Shown here in pieces: positions 42,375-50,911 of a DNA stretch of 64,000 nt (position 1 is the first letter of the stretch; every line of letters begins with the position of its first letter). The DNA is from CAZSSH01 sp964609825 (lineage in GTDB: Bacteria > Verrucomicrobiota > Lentisphaeria > Victivallales > Victivallaceae), in contig CAZSSH010000010.1 of the NCBI GenBank assembly GCA_964609825.1, positions 372,001 through 436,000 of the forward strand, given 5' to 3'. The notes under the pieces are model-generated. The model made no database searches. It was given only the letters and a program-made list of their open reading frames with translations, and had not been told where the DNA came from. The translations under genes and the position numbers were made by a program.

Positions 42375-43373
42375 TCAGAAATTAGAGAGTTTTATCAGCT
42401 CTTTGACCCTGATTTCGTGAGTATGATTGTCAAGGCAGCGGCGACGCCCGGCCTCACCGATTTTTTTTGCCCAGTCTTGATCTATGAGTGCTTTGTCGAC
42501 GAGTGCGGAGAGTTCATCAGCGGTTCGGTAGCTCAAAACTTCATGGCCGATTTCAAAAGCTTCCGGCAGCTCCTCGACGTATTCGGTAATCAGGCAGCTT
42601 GCTGCCGCCGGGATGGCAAAGGCCTGCAAACTTAAAATTGTCTGGTGTTTGGCCAAAGTTTCCTGCAATGTATTAAGCATGCAGCATGAGGCCCGGTATA
42701 TTTTAACCACATCGTGACCGATGACGTCATTGCGGCCGCGGATGCAATTTTTGAGCAAAGTGTCGCTGTCGCCGGCCAGTTGCCGCCAGCGTCGACCGTA
42801 GAGCGCCAGTCCTTTGTCCGCCAATTGGCGGCAGAGCTCCAGCCGCCGGGGTGTGGCTTTGCCGATATAGGATAGCGGGGCGACAAACGGTGTCAGCCCA
42901 GGATCGTTTTTTTCGCCGGGCGAATAATAATTAACATCCACCCCGTGCGGCAGATAGCATACGTTGTAATTTTGAGCCCGGAGCTGTCGCTCAATCGGGC
43001 GCGATACGGTCAACAGTAAATCGATATCGTTGAGCCAGTCTGTTTCTTTAAGGCACGGCCAGTTGGGACCGTCGAAATCATAAACAGCGACGGTACCCCG
43101 ATAATAACTTTTGAGTCTGGTAAAGTCAAATTTGAGGTGGGATATGATAAAAATAATCATATCCGGGCGGTACTCTTTTATCAGTTTTTCCAATTTTCTT
43201 TGACGCAGCTCATAACCCCATTGTTCACCCGTTTTGATGAAACCGGCCAGCATCCCGAGATTATTGTAATCGGCTATCAGCACATCATGTCCGGTGTTGA
43301 TAAATCCTGCGGCCATTTGCTCCAAGTGGATTTTCATCCAATTGCTGTCATTGCCGATCAATAAAAATTTCAT
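42375..43373 (-). CDS. Glycosyltransferase (CgeB/DUF3880-like, GT-B fold)
   Basis: A 332-residue cytoplasmic glycosyltransferase-like protein. MKFLLIGNDSNWMKIHLEQ starts a GT-B N-domain, PDMIIFIISH and YLPHGVDVNYY (about 155-165) are typical of CgeB-like group 1 transferases, and the C-domain has LNTLQETLAKHQTILSLQAFAIPAAASCLITE. ATG 43373 with AAGGAA is chosen over the upstream in-frame ATG. It is downstream of the giant surface protein gene on the same strand, separated by a terminator, so a role in glycosylating that protein is possible but unproven. Confidence 0.75.
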   Translation of the reverse strand: MKFLLIGNDSNWMKIHLEQMAAGFINTGHDVLIADYNNLGMLAGFIKTGEQWGYELRQRKLEKLIKEYRPDMIIFIISHLKFDFTRLKSYYRGTVAVYDFDGPNWPCLKETDWLNDIDLLLTVSRPIERQLRAQNYNVCYLPHGVDVNYYSPGEKNDPGLTPFVAPLSYIGKATPRRLELCRQLADKGLALYGRRWRQLAGDSDTLLKNCIRGRNDVIGHDVVKIYRASCCMLNTLQETLAKHQTILSLQAFAIPAAASCLITEYVEELPEAFEIGHEVLSYRTADELSALVDKALIDQDWAKKIGEAGRRRCLDNHTHEIRVKELIKLSNF

Positions 43374-43390
43374 ATTTCCTTGATAAATTA

Positions 43391-43414
43391 AAAACCCCCG
43401 CAATTTTGCGGGGG
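43391..43414 (-). terminator. Terminator of the giant surface-protein gene
   Basis: CCCCCGC (43395-43401) pairs with GCGGGGG (43408-43414) over AATTTT; on the minus strand the stem runs into TTTTTAATT. Confidence 0.82.
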
Positions 43415-43438
43415 ATGTTGAAACACGGATGCTACGAT

Positions 43439-46400
43439 TTAGGCAACCAATACGTTGAAATCGTAGGCGGTTGTTTTAGTCGACTCAACCTTGAGCCAGT
43501 AGTCGCCGGCGGCGAGATTGAAGTCTTTGCTGATGAGCGAACTGGTGGAAATCGTCGCTACAACTTTATTGTTGCTGTCGATGATCGAAAGCTTGGTGCT
43601 GGCGGTCACGTTATCAAGAGAAAGCGTGATCTTGCCGGCGGCATTCATCGTAAAGTCGTAGTAATCCGCCGAGTTGGCGGCATTGAGCCAGCCGTTGGCA
43701 TTGCCGTCATTTCCGGTGAATGTGATTTGATTGTTTTCGCTCTGCACCGTCAGGTCAAATAGCGTATTTGTTTTGGTCGGGGTGGGATTGTTGACAACGA
43801 CCGTGTAATCTCCGCTGTTGAGCAAAGTATCAAAATATCCGTTGGCGCTGGCGCCGGCATTGACCGTCGTCAGTTTGACCAGCTTGCCGTTGACGGTCTG
43901 ATAAATCGTCAACGTTGCATTGGCGCTCAAGTCGGAGAGCGCAAAGTTGTACTCAGCCTGACTTGCCGCTGTAAAGGTGAAGCTGTCGTTCGGGTCGCCG
44001 AAGCCGACGAAAGCATCGGTGACTGTCCCCTTGACTGTACCATTGCCCTGGTCGACCATGACCAAACTCTCGGTATCGGCCGGGAAGTAGGCCCCGTCGA
44101 TGCTGAGGTCATACTCGGCCGTGACGTTTTGCGCCGCCTGCGAGTTGCTTAAAACGATCTTGTAGTCACCCGCATAGAGGTCGAGGCCTTTGAGTGCGCC
44201 GCTGATGTTTTTGGGCGAAACCGAGAGCGTCTTAAGCTTTTTGTCCACGCCGTTGACCGTCTGATAGATGGTCAATGACACGGTGCCGCCGGTAACGTTG
44301 TTGACCGTGAGGTCAATTTCACCATTATAGAGGAGATTAAAAGTGAAAGTATTGCTCGGGGTGCCGTAGCCGAGGACACCGTCGGAGACACTGCCGGTAA
44401 TATAATTTTCGCCGCCGGAGTTTTTGGTGTCATAGCTCCAATCGGAGACACCGTACTCATTGTTGCTGTTGATGGTATAGCTGCCGTAATTGTATTTGGT
44501 TGCGGAGCCCATCGAAACATAGTAAGCGCCGGCGGTGAGGTTAAACAAATACGCGTAACTTCCACCTTGGCTGACATTGTAGGTCTTGATCAATTTGTAA
44601 TTGGAATCGTAGACCGAGAATTTGCCGTTGCCGTAGGCCATATTGTCAATGGTAAAGGTAAAGACCCCAGTGTCGGTTGCCGTATATTTGAAGTAGTTGG
44701 CGGGCCAAGAGCCGCCGAAACTTTGGTTGGACGATTGTGCCCAGTTCATAGCCTTGGCGGTGGCAAAGGTTTGTCCGGCGGTACCGGCAGTGTCGATGGT
44801 GAAATTGCCGGTGGTCCACTGTCCTAAATTACCATTTTTATCAACCCCGCGGACCTGATAAGTGTAATTGCCGTTGGCAAGATTAGTCAATTTCAACTGA
44901 TCGCCGGTCATGGTGGTAATCGCACTGGAGTTGATGTCGTTGCCCGAAGTGTAGCGCACTTGATAAGCCGCAATCCCGAAAATATCGGTGGCAGCCGTCC
45001 AAGTAAGGGATGCGTCAGTATTAAACACCGTCGATGACACATTGCCGACCGGGGTCGGGCCGTTGAAGTCGATGTAAACCGACTTGGTCGAGGCGGTGGA
45101 GGTTTTGCCGGAGCAGCCGACCGCTTGGACGGACAGTTTGTAATTGCCGTCAGCCAACCCGGAGGTGGAGTCAAAAACAATGTTGGTGCTGGTGGTGTAG
45201 GTTTGGTACATCACATTGCCTTGTTTGTCGGTAAACACCACATTGTAACCGGCGACACCTTCCAAACTGGTGGAGGTACTCCAGTTAAAATACTGGTCAT
45301 CACTGCTGTAGGTCTGACTGGCTATGGTTACTTTGGTCGGCGCCGTGTTGTCAACGTCCGCCCATTTGAAATACGGTGCCAAAGTAACACTGCCGACGTA
45401 CGGATTGACCACCTGATAATAGGTGCCGTTGGTCGGGTCGGACGTGTTGCCGTTATCGTCAACGGCGTAAACGCGCCAATAAACGTTTTGCATCCCGGAG
45501 AGGTAGCCGGCGCCGACGGTGCCGTTGGTTCCGTCGCCAAAATTGAGATAGGCATTGGTGGTGCTGAAACTTTTTGAATTATTAAAGTACTCATTGTCGG
45601 CGACTTCGACTTTGTAAGTCACCGAGCCGCGGTCATCGGTCACGGCATCCCACGACAGATAAGCATTGACGCTGGTTTTTACGCTGGAGGTTGTGGTTGA
45701 GCCCCAGTTGTTAGTGCTGGAAGTCGTATTGTATTTGATATCGACAATCGCATAGGTGTCGGTAACGGCATCCGGCGCCGTGTTGTCAAAGTAAAACGAG
45801 TTGCCGTCTTCCCAAGCGCTGGTAGTGCCGTCGGAATAGGTGGCCTGGACGTGCCAGAAATAACTGGTATTGTCGGTGGTTGCTGCCAGATTATTGACCG
45901 TAGTGGTCGGGTTGCCGCCGGCCCATGCCGACATATCGGAGAAAGACAGCGTTACGGTATTGGCCGACGAAAAATCGTCACTGTTGCCGAGCACATATTG
46001 CAATGTATAGCCAACGACATCCCCGGACATCCGCCAGGTAAAGGTGGCATCAGTGCCGTTGTTATTGGTGGTGAGGGTCGCCTTGGGGGTACTGATGGTT
46101 GGAGTGACGGTAAAACTGTTGCTGCCGGAGATCAAATTGGTGCGGTTCCCCACCCAGTCGATCGCCTGAAATGTATAACTGTATGTGCCATCGCGGAGGC
46201 TGTTACCCAAATTGGCATTGACAAAGTCACCCACAGTAAGACTGTTAACCGCCGGTTTGGCCGGATCGGTTTCGCGGATGGTGTAGGTTTTGGTATAACC
46301 GTTGGCACCGGTGCAAACAATGATGTAAGACGAAATCCCCGATTGGGTATCGATAATGTCTCCCCAGGTGAATTTCAGAGTCTCATAGTTGGTGTTTGAG

Positions 46401-49291
46401 TCGTAAGTTGTTTTTGCTGTTATTGTAAAGCCTTTTCCTGTTTGCGGCGCAGTTTTGTCGGCGGTCCAGCTTTGGAACTCGTCACCATAATTCCAACTGC
46501 CCGTTTCGCCACTGTTGCTGGTGGCGCAAACACGCCAGTAAACCATGGATTGCTCCGGCAAACCGGTCAATAAGAACTCACTGGCATTGGTGGAGCGGGA
46601 GTACTGGGTCCCGGTCAGTAACGCTGCATTCCAATAATCTTCGGGACTGGAGCCCGCCGGCAAGATTATTTTTTCGCTGGTGATAATGTATTCCAGTGTA
46701 TAGTTTTGGATATTATTTTGATCCTGCCAGTCAAATCTGACCGCCGCTGTGTTAATCCCTTGTGTCGGCTTGTCAGGGTTGATAAAGATCATGCTGCTGG
46801 GAGTAAGCGGTACATCCGGAACAACCGAGCCCGGAGTCGCACTGCCGGATGTCCAATCGCCGATTTGGCCGCGGCCACTGGCAGCGCGGACACGATAGTA
46901 AATGCTGTTGTCAAGCTGGGTAAGATTGATGCTGTTGCCGCTGACCAGTTTGACGATGGATTTGTCAAATGAGGCATTGTCCGCATACTCGACGATATAA
47001 TAGTCGGCGCCGGTGACACTGTTCCAGGACAAGTTGACAGCGCGGGCGGCAGTGGCATCGACGGTAACAGTAACACTGTTGAGTACGTAACCCGAGTCTT
47101 GTTGGGTGACGCTGACATACAGGCCTTTGGTATCGTCGAATAAAACCGTCGCATTGACATTGTAACCGCTGACTGTACTGAAGTCAAAAGTCTGCCCAAA
47201 GGCGACACGCTGTGATACTCCCTGAAAAGTTAAGGTAAATTCACGAATTTGCCATAAACTCAAATCTACATTTGCAGAATCAATGACATAGTAATTTTCG
47301 CCGGCAAGTGCGTCATTAAGGTTAAATGTGATCTTTGTCGTACTGACAGCAAATGCGTCGTAATCGTAAATATTGGTGGTTATTACAGTTGTATTGCTGT
47401 TTGCTGTGCCTTCCAGATTGAACTGAACGTTGGACAGTCCGCCCTTGGATCCCAATGACCCCAAAATGTTGGCATTGTCGTTGATGACAAAAGTATTGAT
47501 GCCGGCACTTAAATTTACATTGCCTTCAATGTTTGCGCTGGCGGAAAACTCGACATAGTCGTCAACTACACTGTAACTATAATTATAGCTGTCGTCGCCT
47601 ATGATGGAATATGTACCGCTGGTAATTGCATCTGAATAGTAGCTGCCTGTAGCTGTGATGTTGCCGGATACGCGCAGGTTGTATCCATCGTAAAACCCCA
47701 TCATACCGCTGGCAATTCCAAAGTAACTTAAGCTGGAGACTGTGATATCGCCATTAAATGTAAAGGGCTCGTTGCCGTTGCTGCTGATAAGAGTGTTTTC
47801 CATATAAATACCGCAACTGTACCCGTTGCTGGATACATTAATTGTCCCGGCGTAATTTTGTGCAGTCAATTTTTCGGCATGAATCCCAAATGATCGGGTG
47901 GCAAATGTAAAAATCCCCGAAGTATAAAGACTGCCGTTGGCATAGGTGTTCATGCTGGAGTCCATGGTAATCGAGGATCCGCTGCTGAACTGACCAGAGA
48001 CCGTAATGTTTTTGGCAGTAATCCCGTATAGCTCATAGGTATTGTTGTACGGATAAGGGACAGGACCGGGATTGATGTTGAGATCCAACTGGTTTTGGCT
48101 CCCTGAGAGATTGATATCCAGCCCGACATTATTGCCTACGACCAAATTACCGGTAAGACTGATTCCGGTCAATGAAATATCGTTGTTGGTGATATCTTGG
48201 TAAACGTTTTGGGTGTCGGGGGTGGGGTACCCGTTGACACCGATGACCAAGTTGTCGATGGAGGCGGTGATTGAGCCGTTAAGCCGACCATTGATGCTTA
48301 AGTTGCCGCCGATATAGCCGGAGGACTTGAGCGTGTTGTTGTTGAATGCTGCCGAGATAGCAGGGGTACTGGTTGCGGAAAAGGTCAAATTATTAAGACT
48401 GGATATCCATGTGGCGGTAAAATCTTGATTGATGGTCAAGCTTTGCGACTGAATTGCCACCGAGGTAAATGTGTTGCTAGTGATATTGACGGCATATTTG
48501 TCTTTTTCCGGGTCCGGATTTGATGCGACATTGCCGGTTACGCCAAAAGCGATTATGCCACCAAGGTTGCCGGAAACGTTGACTGCTCCGGTGCTGAGAA
48601 TCCCAATACTCGACAGCGTATTTCCGGAGACGCTGTTGGTGTGAGAGGTCGAGACTGTAAATTGATTATTGACAATGATCTCGCCGGTAAAATTATAGTT
48701 TATTGAAAGGTTGTTAACCCGATAGCCGACAATGACCCCGGTATTGCCGGACGCCGAAGAGTACCAATTGCCTTTACTGTCCTGATAGTCACCGCTGGAC
48801 ATCACGCCAGTAGAAGTCAAGCTGGCACTCATATCGCTGGATATGGTGAGATCAGACGCTTGAATGCAGCAAACACTCAGGTTCCGGTTGCCGCTGGCAC
48901 CGGTTGTTCCGTTTGCAATAGTACTGCGCGAGGAAGCGGATATCTTGATTAAACTATCCGAAAAACTATTGGGATTGGAGTCATAGGCACCGGATTGGGC
49001 CGAAAAATTCAAAGTGCCGCTGCCAGTATATTTGATGGCTGTATTTTGCGTGTTAACATTGCTTGCCGAATAGCTGATGTTTTTTTTGGAGCCGGGGAAA
49101 TTCCCTGAAATGGTCAGTGCCAGATTTTCACCGTTGAGCCGCAGTGCAAAACCCATATTATTGGATGCGGTTTCGCTTCGCAAGAAACTCGCGGAGTCTT
49201 GAAACGTTGAATTACCGGGGCTCACCAACAAGACAGTGTCAATATTGACAGTAAGCGTTCCGTTGAATCCGTCAGTGGTCATATAGTACAT
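43439..49291 (-). CDS. Giant surface protein with FnIII-like and PPC-like repeats
   Basis: A 1950-residue protein. Residues 1 to about 735 are rich in Ser, Asn, Thr and Gly with repeating short strands, like a beta-helix adhesin. About seven fibronectin III-like domains follow (about 740-1500; for example VNLSWNSVTGADYYIVEY and ASLTWTAATDIFGIAAYQV), then four pre-peptidase C-terminal (PPC)-like domains to the end (about 1500-1950; each with FTFT..., LTIYQTVNGK and AGDYWLKV-type strands). It starts MYYMTTDGFNG with no signal peptide, although GGGGAGGAA gives a strong RBS and 49315-49343 a promoter. Export route unknown; a type I-like system is one possibility. Adhesin or substrate-binding role inferred. 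Confidence 0.8.
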   Translation of the reverse strand: MYYMTTDGFNGTLTVNIDTVLLVSPGNSTFQDSASFLRSETASNNMGFALRLNGENLALTISGNFPGSKKNISYSASNVNTQNTAIKYTGSGTLNFSAQSGAYDSNPNSFSDSLIKISASSRSTIANGTTGASGNRNLSVCCIQASDLTISSDMSASLTSTGVMSSGDYQDSKGNWYSSASGNTGVIVGYRVNNLSINYNFTGEIIVNNQFTVSTSHTNSVSGNTLSSIGILSTGAVNVSGNLGGIIAFGVTGNVASNPDPEKDKYAVNITSNTFTSVAIQSQSLTINQDFTATWISSLNNLTFSATSTPAISAAFNNNTLKSSGYIGGNLSINGRLNGSITASIDNLVIGVNGYPTPDTQNVYQDITNNDISLTGISLTGNLVVGNNVGLDINLSGSQNQLDLNINPGPVPYPYNNTYELYGITAKNITVSGQFSSGSSITMDSSMNTYANGSLYTSGIFTFATRSFGIHAEKLTAQNYAGTINVSSNGYSCGIYMENTLISSNGNEPFTFNGDITVSSLSYFGIASGMMGFYDGYNLRVSGNITATGSYYSDAITSGTYSIIGDDSYNYSYSVVDDYVEFSASANIEGNVNLSAGINTFVINDNANILGSLGSKGGLSNVQFNLEGTANSNTTVITTNIYDYDAFAVSTTKITFNLNDALAGENYYVIDSANVDLSLWQIREFTLTFQGVSQRVAFGQTFDFSTVSGYNVNATVLFDDTKGLYVSVTQQDSGYVLNSVTVTVDATAARAVNLSWNSVTGADYYIVEYADNASFDKSIVKLVSGNSINLTQLDNSIYYRVRAASGRGQIGDWTSGSATPGSVVPDVPLTPSSMIFINPDKPTQGINTAAVRFDWQDQNNIQNYTLEYIITSEKIILPAGSSPEDYWNAALLTGTQYSRSTNASEFLLTGLPEQSMVYWRVCATSNSGETGSWNYGDEFQSWTADKTAPQTGKGFTITAKTTYDSNTNYETLKFTWGDIIDTQSGISSYIIVCTGANGYTKTYTIRETDPAKPAVNSLTVGDFVNANLGNSLRDGTYSYTFQAIDWVGNRTNLISGSNSFTVTPTISTPKATLTTNNNGTDATFTWRMSGDVVGYTLQYVLGNSDDFSSANTVTLSFSDMSAWAGGNPTTTVNNLAATTDNTSYFWHVQATYSDGTTSAWEDGNSFYFDNTAPDAVTDTYAIVDIKYNTTSSTNNWGSTTTSSVKTSVNAYLSWDAVTDDRGSVTYKVEVADNEYFNNSKSFSTTNAYLNFGDGTNGTVGAGYLSGMQNVYWRVYAVDDNGNTSDPTNGTYYQVVNPYVGSVTLAPYFKWADVDNTAPTKVTIASQTYSSDDQYFNWSTSTSLEGVAGYNVVFTDKQGNVMYQTYTTSTNIVFDSTSGLADGNYKLSVQAVGCSGKTSTASTKSVYIDFNGPTPVGNVSSTVFNTDASLTWTAATDIFGIAAYQVRYTSGNDINSSAITTMTGDQLKLTNLANGNYTYQVRGVDKNGNLGQWTTGNFTIDTAGTAGQTFATAKAMNWAQSSNQSFGGSWPANYFKYTATDTGVFTFTIDNMAYGNGKFSVYDSNYKLIKTYNVSQGGSYAYLFNLTAGAYYVSMGSATKYNYGSYTINSNNEYGVSDWSYDTKNSGGENYITGSVSDGVLGYGTPSNTFTFNLLYNGEIDLTVNNVTGGTVSLTIYQTVNGVDKKLKTLSVSPKNISGALKGLDLYAGDYKIVLSNSQAAQNVTAEYDLSIDGAYFPADTESLVMVDQGNGTVKGTVTDAFVGFGDPNDSFTFTAASQAEYNFALSDLSANATLTIYQTVNGKLVKLTTVNAGASANGYFDTLLNSGDYTVVVNNPTPTKTNTLFDLTVQSENNQITFTGNDGNANGWLNAANSADYYDFTMNAAGKITLSLDNVTASTKLSIIDSNNKVVATISTSSLISKDFNLAAGDYWLKVESTKTTAYDFNVLVA

Positions 49292-49314
49292 TTATGTTCC
49301 TCCCCGATTATCTT

Positions 49315-49343
49315 TAAATAAAAATATACTTTTTCAAAGTCAA
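49315..49343 (-). promoter_or_regulatory. Promoter of the giant surface-protein gene
   Basis: Minus strand TTGACT (49343-49338), 17-base spacer and TATTTA (49320-49315), about 24 bases before the ATG. Confidence 0.55.
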
Positions 49344-49452
49344 TATAGCATGTTTTGCAGCTAAATCAAGTCATCACTCATAAATAACGATGAAAATACT
49401 GAATTATTGTATCTGTTTTACAAATTAAAAAAATATTTTTTGAGGCGGGGAC

Positions 49453-49514
49453 TTGCATTTGCCGCCGGATGTGTTTATATTAACGTGAGCCGGGGGTAAA
49501 TTTACCCTCCCGGC
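49453..49514 (+). promoter_or_regulatory. Strong promoter and 5'-UTR stem-loop of the 87-residue gene
   Basis: TTGCAT (49453-49458), 17-base spacer and TATATT (49476-49481). The transcript would begin near 49488 directly with a stem-loop whose arms are GCCGGGGG (49489-49496) and CTCCCGGC (49507-49514) around AT-rich GTAAATTTACC-type pairs. Stem-loops at the very 5' end stabilise abundant mRNAs. Confidence 0.65.
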
Positions 49515-49545
49515 AAAAGAAAAATCCATAGAAAGGACAGAAAAA

Positions 49546-49809
49546 ATGAACAACAAAAAAGAAATTTTCGCGGACGGCATCGGTCAGATTCATTTCGCCG
49601 GCAACATGGTGCGTTTTGACTTCGTCACCTTGCAACCGGGTGAAGAAGGCGCCGCGCCGACCCCCGAAGTGAGCGAGCGCATCATCATGCCGCCGCAGGG
49701 TTTCCTCGCCGCATTTAACTCGATGCAGCAGCTGATTGACAAGCTCGTCGAAGCCGGGATTCTCCAGAAGAACGAAAACGCCGGCAAGGACAAAAAAGGC
49801 AATTTCTAA
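49546..49809 (+). CDS. Small unidentified protein, apparently highly expressed
   Basis: An 87-residue acidic protein that I do not recognise. It begins MNNKKEIFADGIGQIHFAGNM and has a hydrophobic-patterned C-terminal half (IIMPPQGFLAAFNSMQQLID...VEAGIL) that looks like two helices. No signal peptide or Cys. Third-position bias is strong, with a good promoter, a 5' stem-loop and GAAAGGA upstream of ATG 49546, all signs of high expression. It stands between the giant surface gene (divergent) and the capsid cassette, and could serve either. Confidence 0.72.
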   Translation: MNNKKEIFADGIGQIHFAGNMVRFDFVTLQPGEEGAAPTPEVSERIIMPPQGFLAAFNSMQQLIDKLVEAGILQKNENAGKDKKGNF

Positions 49810-49831
49810 AGGTTTTGACGGTCGGATTTTT

Positions 49832-50173
49832 ATGACGTTATCGTTGTCCATTTTTTCTTTTGACAGTTACCGCGAGTACTCGTGCCGGGAGTCTTACGCA
49901 TTGAGCGTAAGCTGCCGTGCCGGGCTGCCGTCCGGGCCGTGCTTTTGCATTGCTCCGGCAACCGGGGACAACAGCGCATATTTTACCGTTAAAGTCGGCC
50001 AGGCAACATCGGGTCTTTACCGGCTGGTAAAGCTTTTTTCGCAAGTTGCCGTGACGGTGTTTGCCATGCGTAAATGCCGTAAGATCAAATCTCCTGTTAA
50101 ATTTGCCGCGCCGTCGCCGGTTCCCCGTCAAAAGGGCAAAATATTTGCGCTCGGCTGCCATTATCGGCTATGA
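49832..50173 (+). CDS. Possible Cys-rich small protein, unidentified
   Basis: A 113-residue frame beginning MTLSLSIFSFDSYREYSC, 22 bases after the previous stop. It has several Cys (SCRAGLPSGPCFCIAPATG) and a basic C-terminal half (RKCRKIKSPVKFAAPSPVPRQKGK). A strong terminator starts 29 bases after its stop, and codon third positions look coding, which favours this frame over the opposite-strand one in the same place. RBS is weak, so the gene is uncertain. Function unknown. Confidence 0.42.
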   Translation: MTLSLSIFSFDSYREYSCRESYALSVSCRAGLPSGPCFCIAPATGDNSAYFTVKVGQATSGLYRLVKLFSQVAVTVFAMRKCRKIKSPVKFAAPSPVPRQKGKIFALGCHYRL

Positions 50174-50201
50174 CATAACTCCTTTGATGATTGGCAGATA
50201 A

Positions 50202-50246
50202 AGGACAATTGCCGGAAGTTTCCGGCAGTTGTCCTTTGTTTTTTAC
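50202..50246 (+). terminator. Strong terminator before the capsid cassette
   Basis: A long stem of about 15 pairs (AGGACAATTGCCGGA from 50202 with TCCGGCAGTTGTCCT ending 50235) followed by TTGTTTTTT. It separates the 87-residue gene unit from the scaffold-capsid operon. Confidence 0.88.
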
Positions 50247-50269
50247 GAAAATGATTTTTCCGGATTCGG

Positions 50270-50298
50270 TTGACAATTTTTTCTTTTTTGGTTACCTT
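50270..50298 (+). promoter_or_regulatory. Promoter of the scaffold-capsid operon
   Basis: TTGACA (50270-50275), 17-base spacer and TACCTT (50293-50298), about 31 bases before the start codon. This host-type promoter means the cassette does not need a phage activator. Confidence 0.65.
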
Positions 50299-50328
50299 GG
50301 GGTAGGGCCGAAACAGAAAGGAGGATCA

Positions 50329-50883
50329 ATGAATCTCAAGCAAATCATCAAAAAAGTTATTGCCGGAGAGATGCCGGACGCCGGAGAAATTGAGTTTCTT
50401 AAAAACAATAGTTTTGAGGAAAACCGTTTTTTGGTGGAAATCGATCGGCTGGAGGAGGTCAACGCCGCGTTGACCCGCGAAGTCGAGTCGGTGCGCGATG
50501 TCGCCGGTCAGACGCAAGTCAAACAGTCCGAAAGCGAGCTTGGCTCACTGCGGCAGCTGACCAAACAGCTTTCCGAAGAGCGCGACAACGCGCAAAAAGA
50601 ACTCAAACACTGGAAATACCGCCAGCAAATCGGCGAACTCGCCACCCAATACCATTTCTCGGATGTCGAGTATCTTGCATATTTGTGCGAAAAGAATCAG
50701 ATCGATCTCTCGACGCGCGATGCCGCCGAAGGATTTATGACCGACTTGCGGAGCAAAACACCGAAGTTTTTCCGCTCGGATGTCCAGCCTGGAGCCAAAG
50801 CCGATCAACTTGCCGTCAGCCCGGCCGTTTCCGGTACGTCGATCACCGATATGCTCTCGGCGGCTCCCGAAATCACCCGTTAA
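50329..50883 (+). CDS. Coiled-coil scaffold-like protein
   Basis: A 184-residue acidic protein. Residues about 30-100 are a clear coiled coil (NRFLVEIDRLEEVNAALTREVES, LRQLTKQLSEERDNAQKELKHW), followed by a helical domain (YHFSDVEYLAYLCEKNQIDLS) and a low-complexity tail. Size, charge and position directly upstream of a capsid-like gene match phage head scaffolding proteins, which are also helical. ATG 50329 has GGAGG five bases upstream. The family cannot be named from sequence. Confidence 0.6.
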   Translation: MNLKQIIKKVIAGEMPDAGEIEFLKNNSFEENRFLVEIDRLEEVNAALTREVESVRDVAGQTQVKQSESELGSLRQLTKQLSEERDNAQKELKHWKYRQQIGELATQYHFSDVEYLAYLCEKNQIDLSTRDAAEGFMTDLRSKTPKFFRSDVQPGAKADQLAVSPAVSGTSITDMLSAAPEITR

Positions 50884-50911
50884 ATCATAAAACCAAAAAT
50901 AAGGAAGCATT

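Noticed and set aside
49838..50161. 107-codon minus-strand frame
   Set aside because: Very Arg/Lys-rich shadow; the plus-strand frame fits the terminator and operon direction better.
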